DNA of 64,000 nucleotides from Clostridiales bacterium (GTDB lineage: Bacteria > Bacillota > Clostridia > Saccharofermentanales > Saccharofermentanaceae): contig JAFZZM010000001.1 in the NCBI GenBank assembly GCA_017615755.1, forward strand, positions 1-64,000, written 5' to 3'. A model generated the notes under the pieces. The model did no database searches, was not told the DNA's origin, and saw only the letters and a program-made list of their open reading frames with translations. How positions within the stretch are numbered: position 1 is the stretch's first letter; each line of letters opens with the position of its first letter. Of the stretch, positions 7,707 through 16,319 are shown piece by piece. The position numbers and the translations under genes are program-made.

Positions 7707-8447
7707 ATGAAAATCGTAGTTTTTGATGACAACAAAGAAGATTTAGACGAGCTGACTCAAACGGTCCACTTATGGAAGTCTCATCATAACTATTCCAATG
7801 TAATTGTTCACTCCTATCTCGATATGCATACATTATTATTCTCTATCCCGGATATAAATTCATATGATGTGTTTTTTCTCGATATTATGACGGATGATGA
7901 TCCTAGTTCCGGGTTCCGTTTAGCTGAAAGAATTCACCAACAAAACCGAAGGGCTTTCATCATATTCACCACTAATAGCAAAGAATACTATGAGAGTGCT
8001 TTTGAAATATCGGCTTTTCGATATATGTTGAAACCGCTTAATAAACAAAAGATTGCTTCTGTTCTAGATGAAGTATACTCACGATCAAGATTAGTGAAGA
8101 ATCATGCATTTATCTTTCAGAGCGATCGCCAGCGGATGATTATCGATAGCGATCAGATTCTATATCTAGAATCGATAACGACAGATCATCGTGCCAAACT
8201 ATTCTTGACCGATGGATCTGTCACGGAGATAAGTCTTTCCGGCACCAGATTTTCCAGCCTTGTTGATGAGAAACTATCCGTAGATTTTTATCAATGTCAC
8301 CGGAGTTTCATAGTTAACTTGAATTATGTAACAAAATACAGCAGCCACATGGTTTTTCTCCATAATGACATTGAAATACCTGTCAGCAGTAAATACCGAA
8401 CCGAATTGACCAATCGAATGATAGATCACTTTAAAAAGGCCTATTGA
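7707..8447 (+). CDS. agrA: LytTR response regulator, AgrA-like
   Basis: A 246-residue two-component regulator. The N-terminal receiver (1-~120) has the acidic pocket VVFDDN, the phospho-acceptor D59 in FFLDIM, and a conserved Lys in RYMLKPLN. The C-terminal LytTR DNA-binding domain (~140-246) shows the ILYLES strand and YQCHRSFIVNLNYV, typical of AgrA/VirR-type proteins that bind tandem repeats. It begins the rightward agr operon and is followed one base later by the kinase. A TATAAT hexamer at 7675-7680 may serve it. Orthology to agrA is by architecture and context. Confidence 0.88.
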   Translation: MKIVVFDDNKEDLDELTQTVHLWKSHHNYSNVIVHSYLDMHTLLFSIPDINSYDVFFLDIMTDDDPSSGFRLAERIHQQNRRAFIIFTTNSKEYYESAFEISAFRYMLKPLNKQKIASVLDEVYSRSRLVKNHAFIFQSDRQRMIIDSDQILYLESITTDHRAKLFLTDGSVTEISLSGTRFSSLVDEKLSVDFYQCHRSFIVNLNYVTKYSSHMVFLHNDIEIPVSSKYRTELTNRMIDHFKKAY

Positions 8448-8448
8448 T

Positions 8449-9789
8449 ATGTTTTGGACAGTCTATGAAATATTACTGAATATTTATCAGGGAGCTTTAT
8501 TCACTTGGTTTATCACAAAGATGCTTCCAAAAAAGAAGCCCGAATACCTTTCTTCGTTGGCTTGTTCTCTTCTAACAGCAACCGCTCTTTCGTTGTACCT
8601 ATTCCTTTCATTGCCAGAATGGGATACCTGGATATTCATTTTTGTTATATTGTATGCGCTATTCTTTTTTGATGGAAGTATTTTGCAAAAAATGTTTTGG
8701 TGCTCGATTATGATTATCATATCAATGGGAATTATCGGCATCTATTACGAATTCTTCAGTATTGTGACTGGTGCTGACACTGAGAAACTTCTTTCAACAG
8801 GAAGCATACGAATTCTCTTTACCGTCTCCTCGAACATCTTCATTTGGTTAGGACTGTGGATTACCACTCGCTGTTTTCCAGAAAAGTCTCATTCGGTAAA
8901 ACCTCTATATCTACTATTGTTTGAAGTTCTCTTATGCTCTTTTCAAGTTGATATATATTTCAAGTTAAAAAACCGATATGAAATACCTCTTGTTTGGTTA
9001 TTTGTCGGGAGCCTCATATCCATTGCAATTGCAATCATTACTCTGATCAATTACCGGCTTTTGGAGAAACATGAAAGAGAGAAACAGGTTCTTCAATTAC
9101 AGGATGAGATGTTGAAGGAAGCGTACAGCCAGACCGAGGATCTTCAGCAAGTGTATGGTTCGATGCTACAATTGCGTCATGATATGCGTTCATATGTCCA
9201 TGATATACAGGAGATGGTTAATAACGGGAAACTGCCAAAGGAGCCTGAATATCTAAAGGATCTGGAATCACAAGTATTACCTCTTTACAGTTCTGGAAAC
9301 CAGACTTTGGATTCTGTACTAGCAGTAAAACTGAATAAACTCCGGGCAAACAGAATTGCACTACGTGGAACTAATCTACATTACACAGGTGGAATGAGTA
9401 TATCAGATTTTGAATTGTGTTCATTGATTTCCAACATGATTGATAATGCTATAGAAGCTCTAAATGAGAGAAAACACTGTGACGGAGACAGGTATGTCTA
9501 CTTGCAATTCACATACTCTCCGGCTGGACTAACAATTATATGTGAGAACCCACTTTTAGGCATTCCACCTAAGATGCAACGTTCGTCTTTTCTTAGTAAC
9601 AAGTATGAACCATACCATGGTCTTGGTATATCTATCATGAAACGAATTGTCGATAAAGCAAGTGGTACCTTTGAGGTAGCGGTAAACGATGATCTATTCA
9701 GAGTATTTATAATCATTCCCCCTAAAAAACGCTCCTCCACTGAAGACGGGAAGGTGATATCGGATGACACCAATCCAGAAACTCACTGA
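8449..9789 (+). CDS. agrC: GHKL sensor histidine kinase, AgrC-like
   Basis: A 446-residue membrane sensor kinase. About six hydrophobic helices fill residues 1-210 and form the peptide-sensing module of AgrC-type kinases. A coiled coil (~210-240) leads to the dimerization box LQLRHDMRSYVHD with phospho-acceptor H244. The GHKL ATPase domain follows, with the N-box NMIDNAIEAL near residue 328 and a G-box GLGISIMKRIV. It would sense the processed peptide and phosphorylate the LytTR regulator. Its end overlaps the start of the AgrB gene by 26 bases, indicating coupled translation. Confidence 0.9.
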   Translation: MFWTVYEILLNIYQGALFTWFITKMLPKKKPEYLSSLACSLLTATALSLYLFLSLPEWDTWIFIFVILYALFFFDGSILQKMFWCSIMIIISMGIIGIYYEFFSIVTGADTEKLLSTGSIRILFTVSSNIFIWLGLWITTRCFPEKSHSVKPLYLLLFEVLLCSFQVDIYFKLKNRYEIPLVWLFVGSLISIAIAIITLINYRLLEKHEREKQVLQLQDEMLKEAYSQTEDLQQVYGSMLQLRHDMRSYVHDIQEMVNNGKLPKEPEYLKDLESQVLPLYSSGNQTLDSVLAVKLNKLRANRIALRGTNLHYTGGMSISDFELCSLISNMIDNAIEALNERKHCDGDRYVYLQFTYSPAGLTIICENPLLGIPPKMQRSSFLSNKYEPYHGLGISIMKRIVDKASGTFEVAVNDDLFRVFIIIPPKKRSSTEDGKVISDDTNPETH

Positions 9790-10339
9790 ACATTTGATTC
9801 TAAAAGAGTATATTCCGAGCGAAGACCGGGAAATCTATGAATACGGTTTCGACATTCTTATCTATACAGTCTGGTCTACCCTCGCTCTTCTTCTCATCGG
9901 TCTTGTTCTGAGGCAGTTCTGGAATGCCGCTATCATTACATTTGGATTCTATACGTTCCAATCATTTGGTGGCGGATACCATGCGGACTCGCATCTAAAA
10001 TGCTTTCTGACTATGATATGCGGATTGCTGGCCGGTCTATCATTTGTTTTTCTACAAGAGCATCTCGTCCTTCAACTAGTCATTGTAGGAATCAGCGCGA
10101 TCGTACTTCTCATGATTCCATTAACAATCCATCCGAACAAGTCCTTTCTCGAACCAAAAAGAAAGCCCTTAACGATACGCTCTATCATCATGACACTTTC
10201 CGCTCTGGTTCTCGTCATACTCGTGAGTATATTCTTTGACAAGTACTTATGCGTATGTGCCGCCACCTTTTTCCTGGCAGCCGTTTCACGAATCGCGGGG
10301 AAAATGAAGTATAGTAAAACCAAGCCTGATCGCTTGTGA
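9764..10339 (+). CDS. agrB: AgrB-type peptide processing protease
   Basis: A 191-residue multi-helix membrane cysteine endopeptidase that trims and cyclizes AgrD-type precursors. The family core FGGGYHADSHLKCF is present, giving catalytic H73 and C80 with the same spacing as H77/C84 in Staphylococcus aureus AgrB. Five or six hydrophobic helices and a basic C-terminus fit the family length. GGAAGG lies 9 bases before the ATG. No AgrD-like frame follows it before the next promoter, unlike the usual gene order, which points to the divergent peptide at 7386-7526 as the substrate. Confidence 0.93.
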   Translation: MTPIQKLTEHLILKEYIPSEDREIYEYGFDILIYTVWSTLALLLIGLVLRQFWNAAIITFGFYTFQSFGGGYHADSHLKCFLTMICGLLAGLSFVFLQEHLVLQLVIVGISAIVLLMIPLTIHPNKSFLEPKRKPLTIRSIIMTLSALVLVILVSIFFDKYLCVCAATFFLAAVSRIAGKMKYSKTKPDRL

Positions 10340-10361
10340 TTCTGTATTGGGATAATCCGGG

Positions 10362-10583
10362 CTAGAGAAAATAATGATCCGTGTTTAATTCAATCTCAAT
10401 CCCCATCGTTTCTTTTATCTTTCGATTCATTTCTATCAACAGATTCGATATCATCTCTCTTGTCTGTGTTACCTCTGAATAGAATCGGAAATAGTAATCG
10501 TGCTTGCCGCTAACACCGTCAAATATTATTTTAGTCAGACCATACTTGAAATTAACAAACAATCCTTGGATTTCTCCGCTCAT
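10362..10583 (-). CDS. Hypothetical small protein, uncertain
   Basis: A 73-residue frame on the minus strand (from MSGEIQGLF to LNTDHYFL) with protein-like composition: beta-type strands followed by an amphipathic helix (REMISNLLIEMNRKI). It has no clear ribosome site and its upstream region coincides with the rightward promoter of the next gene pair, so it may be the 3' remnant of a longer gene or a chance frame. Function unknown. Confidence 0.3.
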   Translation of the reverse strand: MSGEIQGLFVNFKYGLTKIIFDGVSGKHDYYFRFYSEVTQTREMISNLLIEMNRKIKETMGIEIELNTDHYFL

Positions 10584-10591
10584 AGAATTAC

Positions 10592-10620
10592 TTGACACAA
10601 GTCCGAATACGTCAGATAAT
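10592..10620 (+). promoter_or_regulatory. Promoter of the ATPase/TOPRIM pair
   Basis: TTGACA at 10592-10597, a 17-base spacer and GATAAT at 10615-10620 form a near-consensus sigma-A promoter about 37 bases before the ATG chosen for the ATPase gene. It supports the start at 10657 over the longer frame from 10504, because the longer coding sequence would begin upstream of its own promoter. Confidence 0.7.
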
Positions 10621-10656
10621 ATACACAATGAATATTCAAGAACAAGAGGTGACAGT

Positions 10657-11964
10657 ATGGGACAGGTTGCGTTTTTACTTAATATGAGTATTCTTGGGAT
10701 CAAAAACATTGAAAAAGAGATAAGAATAGATTTTTATGGAAAACAAGTAAATAAGAGTTTTGATTCCGAACAAAATAAAATCAAAGTTATATACGGTGAG
10801 AACGGAGCAGGGAAAACAGCCATTGTTACTGCTGTAGATATTGTAAAAGAGTTTGTACTAGACGATAACTACCTAAGAAATCCAAAGAATCAATTGTTAT
10901 TGGCAGAACTAATAAATAAACAATCCAAGAGATTTGTCTTCAAGTGTGAATTTGCTACTTTTGTAGACTCTTTATACATATTTGAATATCAAGTTTGTCT
11001 TTCGTTTGACGAAAACGGAGAAGTATGTGTTGATTTCGAAAGCCTGAAATACAAGAAGAATAATAGCAGAAATGTTCAAACAACTGCATTTGTGTGTGAA
11101 AAAGGCGTGTTAACTGAGCTTAATGTTGATAAATCAGAAAGAGATGGGTTTATAGAAAAGACAAAAAACTTATTATCTAAACAATCTGCTATATTTTCTA
11201 TATTTCGATCGATAGCTCAGAATCAAAACGCATTCAAAGAGAGAATGCTTTTCGTTTACCCTGTTGTTTTTTTCTTATTACTATCGACCTACTTTGATAG
11301 AGAAGATAGACATATTACATACTATCAGAAATTAAGGATTAATGAGTTGAGACGTAGCCAGTTACCGGGAGAGACTGTGATTGAGGAAATCGTTCAGAGT
11401 ATTCCTGCAAATGAGCGAAAAATCCCAATTAAAGAATATGAAAAATATAAGAGTAAAATATTGGGGTTAGAGAGATTTATTAAACTATTCAAACCTACGT
11501 TATCAAAGATTGATATAGATAAAAAAGTGGATGGAGAATTCTATATTTGCCGGATAATTATGAATTATGGCAACTACACTGTTGATAGGGAATTTGAGAG
11601 TGCTGGAATTAAACACTTAATTGATATGTATGATGCGTTACGAAGTGCAAGCAATGGATCAATAGTTTTTATTGATGAGATGGATGCAAACATAAATGAC
11701 GTGATGCTGAGAAAACTGATAGAGTATTTCAAGTTTTATGGTGAGGGACAATTGTGTATTACTTCGCATAACACTGAGCCGATGCTCGTGCTCAAAGATA
11801 ATAATAAAGCGATTGATTTTCTGACAAGCGACAATAGGCTTGTCCCTTGGATAAAAAACGGGCATTATTCTCCAGAGAGTTGTTATCGAAATGGAATGAT
11901 AGACGGATTGCCATTTAATATAGATTCTTCAGACTTTATCGCTGTTTTTGGGGAGGTGAAATAA
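10657..11964 (+). CDS. AAA family ATPase (OLD/SMC-like), putative defence protein
   Basis: A 435-residue ABC-type AAA ATPase. Walker A GENGAGKT is at residues 47-54 and the Walker B region IVFIDEMDAN has D340/E341, followed by a switch-like LCITSHNTEPML. The insert between them is helical, as in AAA_15/AAA_21 proteins. AGAGGTGACAGT directly precedes the ATG. The stop overlaps the next ATG, so the two proteins are made together. ATPase plus small TOPRIM-like partner is the layout of abortive-infection and PARIS-type or OLD-type defence modules. The molecular role is inferred from architecture. Confidence 0.82.
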   Translation: MGQVAFLLNMSILGIKNIEKEIRIDFYGKQVNKSFDSEQNKIKVIYGENGAGKTAIVTAVDIVKEFVLDDNYLRNPKNQLLLAELINKQSKRFVFKCEFATFVDSLYIFEYQVCLSFDENGEVCVDFESLKYKKNNSRNVQTTAFVCEKGVLTELNVDKSERDGFIEKTKNLLSKQSAIFSIFRSIAQNQNAFKERMLFVYPVVFFLLLSTYFDREDRHITYYQKLRINELRRSQLPGETVIEEIVQSIPANERKIPIKEYEKYKSKILGLERFIKLFKPTLSKIDIDKKVDGEFYICRIIMNYGNYTVDREFESAGIKHLIDMYDALRSASNGSIVFIDEMDANINDVMLRKLIEYFKFYGEGQLCITSHNTEPMLVLKDNNKAIDFLTSDNRLVPWIKNGHYSPESCYRNGMIDGLPFNIDSSDFIAVFGEVK

Positions 11965-12488
11965 TGCCTTTTCAAATCATTCTAGTGGTCGAAGCCAATC
12001 CTAATTCAAGATCTGATTTTGTATATATCAATAGTATACTTAAAGAAGTGTATGATATCCGTTCGAGAAACGATGTTAAGATTTCACCTGTATTTATGGG
12101 CGGTAAAGGAATGTATAAAAACAAAGGAGTTGTTAGTGAAATCAACAATAAAGTAAAAGAGTATTCGTATTTAGGAAATTCTCATGTAGTATACTGTTTT
12201 GACACCGACAAATATGATGTAAACCCGTCAGATAAATCAGCTCTGCGCGAAGAAGAACAGTATTGTGATAAAAATGGTTATCTTTTTGTATGGTTTTGTC
12301 ATGATATTGAAGAGGTGTTTTTGGGGAAATCTGTTCACAAGAACGAAAAGACAGATAAATCGAAACAGTATAGTGTTAGCAATGCAGTCAAGAGTTTGAA
12401 TCTGAACAAATTCAGAGCTGCAAGTATCGCCAAAGGAAGAAGCAACCTTTTATTGATTCTTGATAAGTGTTTTAATATTTCGCAATAG
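11964..12488 (+). CDS. TOPRIM-like (RloB/DUF4435-type) partner protein
   Basis: A 174-residue protein translated from an ATG overlapping the ATPase stop. It begins with a hydrophobic strand and acidic residue (IILVVEANPNSRSDF), as in TOPRIM-fold nucleases. A central strand with a DxD-type motif (VVYCFDTDKYDV) follows, then WFCHDIEEVFLG, which occupies the place of the NPCFELWLL segment of RloB-like proteins. The C-terminal AKGRSNLLLILDKCF is helical. The family assignment rests on this order of motifs, not on strong identity. In related pairs the small protein is the effector nuclease released or activated by the ATPase. Confidence 0.55.
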   Translation: MPFQIILVVEANPNSRSDFVYINSILKEVYDIRSRNDVKISPVFMGGKGMYKNKGVVSEINNKVKEYSYLGNSHVVYCFDTDKYDVNPSDKSALREEEQYCDKNGYLFVWFCHDIEEVFLGKSVHKNEKTDKSKQYSVSNAVKSLNLNKFRAASIAKGRSNLLLILDKCFNISQ

Positions 12489-12925
12489 AAAATGGTATGA
12501 GATTGGCTTGTGTAAGGTTATGCGAAATAATAAGCCTTTGAAAGATATACGCATTCGAAATCTGCACTTCCTGACAGCTTGAACCTTGATAAGTGAATAG
12601 TGTTTATTACCATGCAAACAGGTGCTAAAGGATTTACCTATTCATGAAGAGACCCGACAAAGCCACTGTAATTCAGTGCTGGGAAATTTGTAGGCGTGCC
12701 TACAAAATGCCTATAATACCCTGCAAAAACTCGTAGAATATGAAGAACCTATAGGTTTTCGCTACTACATGTCGTGTTTCAAAAATGATATATACTCAAT
12801 ATATAGGCGCAAGCCTTGAGTGGGAATGATCGAAAAGTCTTTTTTTTCGGCTCAGGTCCTCGGCGCTAGCGCCTGCATAAAGAGCCTCGAAAAGACTTTA
12901 CTCCCGCGTGAGATCCACGGGTTTT
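12489..12925. other. Gene-free stretch
   Basis: No credible gene is seen here on either strand. It contains short palindromes only: GTAGGC/GCCTAC and AACCTATAGGTT. The plus-strand frame from 12820 to 13149 runs into the dispersed repeat and has no family resemblance. A decayed gene cannot be excluded. Confidence 0.5.
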
Positions 12926-13276
12926 ACAAAATAACAGCAGATCGGCTGAGGGAAACCTTGGCCGATCTTTTCAGTTTTATCGGAATCACAAATTGTTATT
13001 TCGATACAGGATCCATTCTCTATTCCGCATACCCCCATGGGGTATGTGTGCAAATACAATCAGACCAAATCCTTCTTTTCACTCAATTTGATCCCACTTT
13101 TTCCCATCCTGATCAGATCATTTTACAGAGAGAACGTGATATGATCTGACATTTCCATCCAAACATTCGCAATTTCCTCTCGAAAAGCACTTGTTCCAGT
13201 GTTTTTTCCTCACGGATACCCCTGCCCCGGTGGGATCATTTTCACGTTTTTCCTGTTTTTGATCCTACTCAGTCCC
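12926..13276. repeat. Dispersed intergenic repeat, copy A (longest)
   Basis: The longest copy of a four-member repeat. Its core at 12939-12968 is a hairpin, AGATCGGC/GCCGATCT, whose loop contains AGG/CCT closed by a GAAA tetraloop, followed by TTTT: a good rightward terminator shape. A second hairpin, CATACCCC/GGGGTATG, lies about 60 bases on. The last ~60 bases (from about 13216) match the end of copy B and abut the stop of a minus-strand gene. Copy A has ~165 bases between the halves that copy B lacks. Confidence 0.7.
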
Positions 13277-13630
13277 TCAATCCCTGAAACGATAGATGAG
13301 TTCCTGCATCGTATGTTCCTCATCCGAAAAATCACAATACACCCATTCGATTCCCAGAGGTGCCAGCGGGGTGGCCGCATCATATTTCTTATATTCCGCG
13401 CTCTTCAGGTCACAGGCCACCTCAGCAATGATTCCGATGTTGGTAAACAGATTCCAGCCGGGATTGTCATGGGTCAGCGGAATCTCCCATGTATTGCCGT
13501 GTCCGCCATGTGCTACCGCATCTACCAGATCTTGAAGAACCGCATCATCAGACAGTGTAATAATATATCTTCCATTTCTTATGTCATCGCCCGCACATAT
13601 GGAACGCCGGCCATATTTGATTTGAATCAT
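13277..13630 (-). CDS. Hypothetical protein
   Basis: A 117-residue soluble protein of unknown function. It starts MIQIKYGRRSICAGDD and contains WEIPLTHDNPGWNLF and an acidic C-terminus. The residue pattern suggests a small alpha/beta fold, with a His/Gly segment AVAHGGHGNTW in the middle. I prefer the ATG at 13630, preceded by GAGGT nine bases upstream, to the longer frame starting at 13684. It is monocistronic; the nearest genes are divergent or on the other strand. Composition does not differ visibly from neighbours. Confidence 0.6.
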   Translation of the reverse strand: MIQIKYGRRSICAGDDIRNGRYIITLSDDAVLQDLVDAVAHGGHGNTWEIPLTHDNPGWNLFTNIGIIAEVACDLKSAEYKKYDAATPLAPLGIEWVYCDFSDEEHTMQELIYRFRD

Positions 13631-13707
13631 ACTGTAGACCTCACTTTCTCTCATTATACATAATAACTGGTATAATACCCTCATAATGTGATTCGTCGGA
13701 GGATGAG

Positions 13708-14124
13708 ATGGACAAAGATAAGATCATCAGATTCATAAAGAAACAGAAAGTCTCTTTCATCTGTTCTTTGGATGAAGAGGGATTTCCTAACATCAAGGCG
13801 ATGTTGAAACCGAGGAAGTTTGCGGATCTGAAGGAGTTCTACTTCTCAACAAACACCTCTTCCATGCGTGTCAAGCAGTATCGGGCCAATCCGAATGCAA
13901 GCATCTATTTCTACCACAAGGGGATCATCCGTTATGAAGGTGTCATGCTTACGGGAACGATGGAAGTACTGACAGATCAGGAAACGAAGAACATGATCTG
14001 GAGAAAGGGCGACACGCTATTCTACAAACAGGGCGTGACAGACCCGGATTACTGTGTGCTGAAATTCACGGCGATGAAGGGCAGATATTACTGTGACCTA
14101 AAGACAGAAAGTTTCGAGATATGA
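13708..14124 (+). CDS. Pyridoxamine 5'-phosphate oxidase-like flavin-binding protein
   Basis: A 138-residue split-barrel protein of the PNPOx-like family (general stress protein 26 type). The N-terminal helix and SFICSLDEEGFPNIKAM strand pair, EFYFSTNTSSMRV (flavin phosphate contact region), NPNASIYFY and the GVMLTGTMEV strand are family hallmarks. Such proteins bind FMN or F420-like flavins; most are of unknown substrate. The start has GGAGG nearby and follows a divergent hypothetical gene. It appears monocistronic. Confidence 0.85.
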   Translation: MDKDKIIRFIKKQKVSFICSLDEEGFPNIKAMLKPRKFADLKEFYFSTNTSSMRVKQYRANPNASIYFYHKGIIRYEGVMLTGTMEVLTDQETKNMIWRKGDTLFYKQGVTDPDYCVLKFTAMKGRYYCDLKTESFEI

Positions 14125-14157
14125 GGGCTGAATATGTAGCGTGGACGGAGACATTGC

Positions 14158-14631
14158 CTATCTGATACATCTCCATGCTTCGACAAGTCTGTCCAGCGAC
14201 CACATCGCGTTAGCCGGACTCGTAGAGGGTAACACTGTTACAGGCCGTTTGATCTTCGGATACGCGTATTTATCGTAATACTTCTGCGCAGTTTTCCCAT
14301 TCACATAGATCGACCTGATCTTGGAGTTACAAAGGATCATCTTAAGATCATTAGGAACGACATTCTTGATACTGGCATCGGATGATCCTTCAATCTCGCA
14401 AGAGTGGATCACATCCCAGAGTGCCACATGGTTATGAAGCAGAAAAGCTTTCTTTTCCTCAATGGTCTTCGGCGTCTCCTCTTCAAACACAGCCGCCAGA
14501 ACTTTCCAGAAACGGTTCTGCGGATGGCCATAGAAAAATCCCGTCTCCCGGGATTTGGCAGACGGGAAACTGCCCAGGATCAGAATCTGGGAATCGTTAT
14601 CATAAATCGGTGGTATCGAATGTGTTATCAT
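14158..14631 (-). CDS. DNA-deoxyinosine glycosylase (uracil-DNA glycosylase superfamily)
   Basis: A complete 157-residue base-excision repair enzyme of the hypoxanthine/uracil-DNA glycosylase superfamily. The active-site segment LILGSFPSAKSRE, the NRFW motif in GHPQNRFWKVL, a central VALWDVIHSC strand and the product-binding loop PSTSPAN near the C-terminus are all present. It removes deaminated bases such as hypoxanthine. Its start overlaps the end of the upstream regulator gene by 32 bases. A decayed copy of its last ~46 codons lies at 58525-58665, so a paralogue once existed in this genome. Confidence 0.88.
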   Translation of the reverse strand: MITHSIPPIYDNDSQILILGSFPSAKSRETGFFYGHPQNRFWKVLAAVFEEETPKTIEEKKAFLLHNHVALWDVIHSCEIEGSSDASIKNVVPNDLKMILCNSKIRSIYVNGKTAQKYYDKYAYPKIKRPVTVLPSTSPANAMWSLDRLVEAWRCIR

Positions 14632-14980
14632 AACTCTTGTTCCCTTGAATATTCTTGAAGTAATCCAGCAAACGTTTTAGTTGCTCTTCATCAAGAGATT
14701 TGCACTGGTCAACTACTGAGAACAATAGCGGTGTTTCCTTTTCGTCTACAACGATATAATCTGGATGCTTTTTCTTACTGTTGCCTGCCAGATAATCCAC
14801 GGAAGTGTGAAATGCATTGGCAATCTCCCTTACCACCTGAACAGATGGTGTCCGAACTCCTGCTTCATATCTCTGATATGCCGGCTGACTGACTCCTATT
14901 AACTTTGCTGCTTCTGTCTGAGTGAGTCCCAATTCCTGACGACACTCTACAAGCCGTTCAATTATCAATTCAATCTGCAT
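14600..14980 (-). CDS. XRE-family transcriptional regulator
   Basis: A 126-residue DNA-binding protein. Residues ~5-62 form a helix-turn-helix of the Cro/C1 type (ECRQELGLTQTEAAKLIGVS, then AYQRYEAGVRTPS). The C-terminal half is acidic with a helix (LDEEQLKRLLDYF) that may dimerize. TGAGGAA precedes the start. It overlaps the glycosylase gene and is likely co-transcribed with it. The operator and target genes are not evident. Confidence 0.88.
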   Translation of the reverse strand: MQIELIIERLVECRQELGLTQTEAAKLIGVSQPAYQRYEAGVRTPSVQVVREIANAFHTSVDYLAGNSKKKHPDYIVVDEKETPLLFSVVDQCKSLDEEQLKRLLDYFKNIQGNKSYDNTFDTTDL

Positions 14981-15032
14981 CTATAATTCCTCACAAACTG
15001 ACTCATGTGCACTGATTATACCATTGGAATAA

Positions 15033-15293
15033 TCCATAATCAAACATACCGACCCGAGTACCTCGGAAACAGTCGCTGCATCTTCGGCATCAGATTTCTC
15101 GGGAAAGCAGGAATCTTCTTCCGAAGCAACAGAAACATCCGAACCAACTACAAAGGCGGCATTCAGCGACGAGGATATCAAGGAGGATGCCCTGAAACTG
15201 GCGAAAGAACTGGGTGTGAAGGAAGAAGAACTTCGCGGGAAATCGACAGGCGCGATTCTTGTGGGAGTCACACGATTTCACATAACAGAATGA
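15033..15293 (+). pseudogene. 3' remnant of a Ser/Thr-rich secreted protein gene
   Basis: An open frame of 86 codons lacking any ATG, GTG or TTG start, ending at TGA 15291-15293. It encodes a Ser/Thr/Glu-rich stretch typical of the linker after a lipobox, a helical part (DEDIKEDALKLAKELGVKEE) and the tail GKSTGAILVGVTRFHITE. The DNA of the last ~50 bases and the hairpin after it occur again near 21896, where the same tail is interrupted by a stop codon. It is best read as the end of a lost gene carried together with its terminator. Confidence 0.55.
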
Positions 15294-15455
15294 AGATCGG
15301 CTGAGGGAAACCTTGGCCGAGCTTGTCAATTCTATCGAGATCACAAATTGTGATTCCGATGCAGGATTCATCTCTCATTTTTATACCCCCAGGGGGACGG
15401 ATACCCCTGCCCCAGTGGGATCATTTTCACGTTTTTCCTGGTTTTGATCCTACTC
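15230..15455. repeat. Dispersed intergenic repeat, copy B
   Basis: It begins with the remnant tail shared with copy D (aatcgacaggcgcga and onward). The terminator-like hairpin AGATCGGC/GCCGAGCT at 15294-15323 carries one mismatch. It continues with the acaaattgtgattccgatg segment of copy A and ends with the same ~55-base block that closes copy A (ggatacccctgcccc and onward). Relative to copy A it lacks an internal segment of about 165 bases. Confidence 0.7.
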
Positions 15456-15509
15456 TCGTTTATCAGGATAGACTCTATCGGGGCTCACTCCAGCGTTTTG
15501 AGCCTCGAT

Positions 15510-16277
15510 TTATATCCCAAAGGAGTCATGCCAGTTCACGCCGATGGCGCTGTGGGAAATATCACAGTATTGGTAGCAACAGACAAAGATCGCGATGATA
15601 AAAAGGATTCCGCAAATGATCAGTCCAAGGTAATTTTCACCCTTGGCAAGCGCAACCAAAGGGAGCGTGAACAAACCGAAAATGCCAAGACAGATAAGCA
15701 TATGAATAATCAGAACCGGTCTCTCCTCTTTTACAACCTTGTCACGTACTTCCTGATAGTCTGTGGATTCGAGAGGTATTTGCGCAGGCATCTCGGATAC
15801 GATTTCTCCTTCGTATTCGCCGGAAAGAGTATATCTTCCCTTGTTGTACTCGATCTGTGTATTGGGCGGAACGATTCTTTTGTAGAGGAGCAGGAAAGCG
15901 CAGATCTCATCTTGCGTCAATTCGGTTTTGACTTCATTTTGGATGTTCGTGATGTGTGTCGCTTCCAGATCAACGCTCGAAGCGTGTCCGCGCGAGTAGT
16001 ACAGAAAACCATCTACTACTTTATATAGATGCGTGCTAAACGGTGTTCTCTGTTCTTCTACATCAGGCATTACTCCCTGTTCCTGTATAAAGTCAACTCT
16101 TCCGCTTCCCGAAAGAAACAGAATTCTCACTTGGTCATCGGTAACGGTGATCGTGGGAAAGTTACCATAACCCAACTCGTATTTCTTTGCCTTATATAGA
16201 TGGAAAAGGCAGAGCAAAATGACCGCAACCCAGACAAAGAAAAACGAAATAAGAAATACCTTCGATTTGCCCTTCAT
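15510..16277 (-). CDS. Hypothetical membrane protein
   Basis: A 255-residue protein with an N-terminal membrane helix (VFLISFFFVWVAVILLCLF), an extracellular domain (~30-160) and two helices near the C-terminus (~175-195, ~205-230). The extracellular part contains TITVTDDQVRILFLSG and YYSRGHASSVDLEATHI and resembles no family I recognise. GGAGGACAG precedes the start by about 9 bases. It follows the XRE-HD gene in the same direction, about 40 bases away, and may be co-expressed with it. Confidence 0.7.
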   Translation of the reverse strand: MKGKSKVFLISFFFVWVAVILLCLFHLYKAKKYELGYGNFPTITVTDDQVRILFLSGSGRVDFIQEQGVMPDVEEQRTPFSTHLYKVVDGFLYYSRGHASSVDLEATHITNIQNEVKTELTQDEICAFLLLYKRIVPPNTQIEYNKGRYTLSGEYEGEIVSEMPAQIPLESTDYQEVRDKVVKEERPVLIIHMLICLGIFGLFTLPLVALAKGENYLGLIICGILFIIAIFVCCYQYCDISHSAIGVNWHDSFGI

Positions 16278-16319
16278 CGTTTCATCTGTCCTCCATTCGT
16301 TTTTTTATGTTTCACGATA

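Noticed and set aside
10340..10591. Search for an AgrD gene in the usual place after AgrB
   Set aside because: No plus-strand frame with an AgrD-like end or ribosome site was found; the divergent peptide fits better.
12489..12925. Possible degenerate CRISPR or tRNA-like sequence
   Set aside because: No regularly spaced direct repeats and no cloverleaf-compatible arms were found; only isolated short palindromes.
12820..13149. Plus-strand 109-residue open frame
   Set aside because: It runs through the dispersed repeat and its hairpins, has no ribosome site and no family resemblance.
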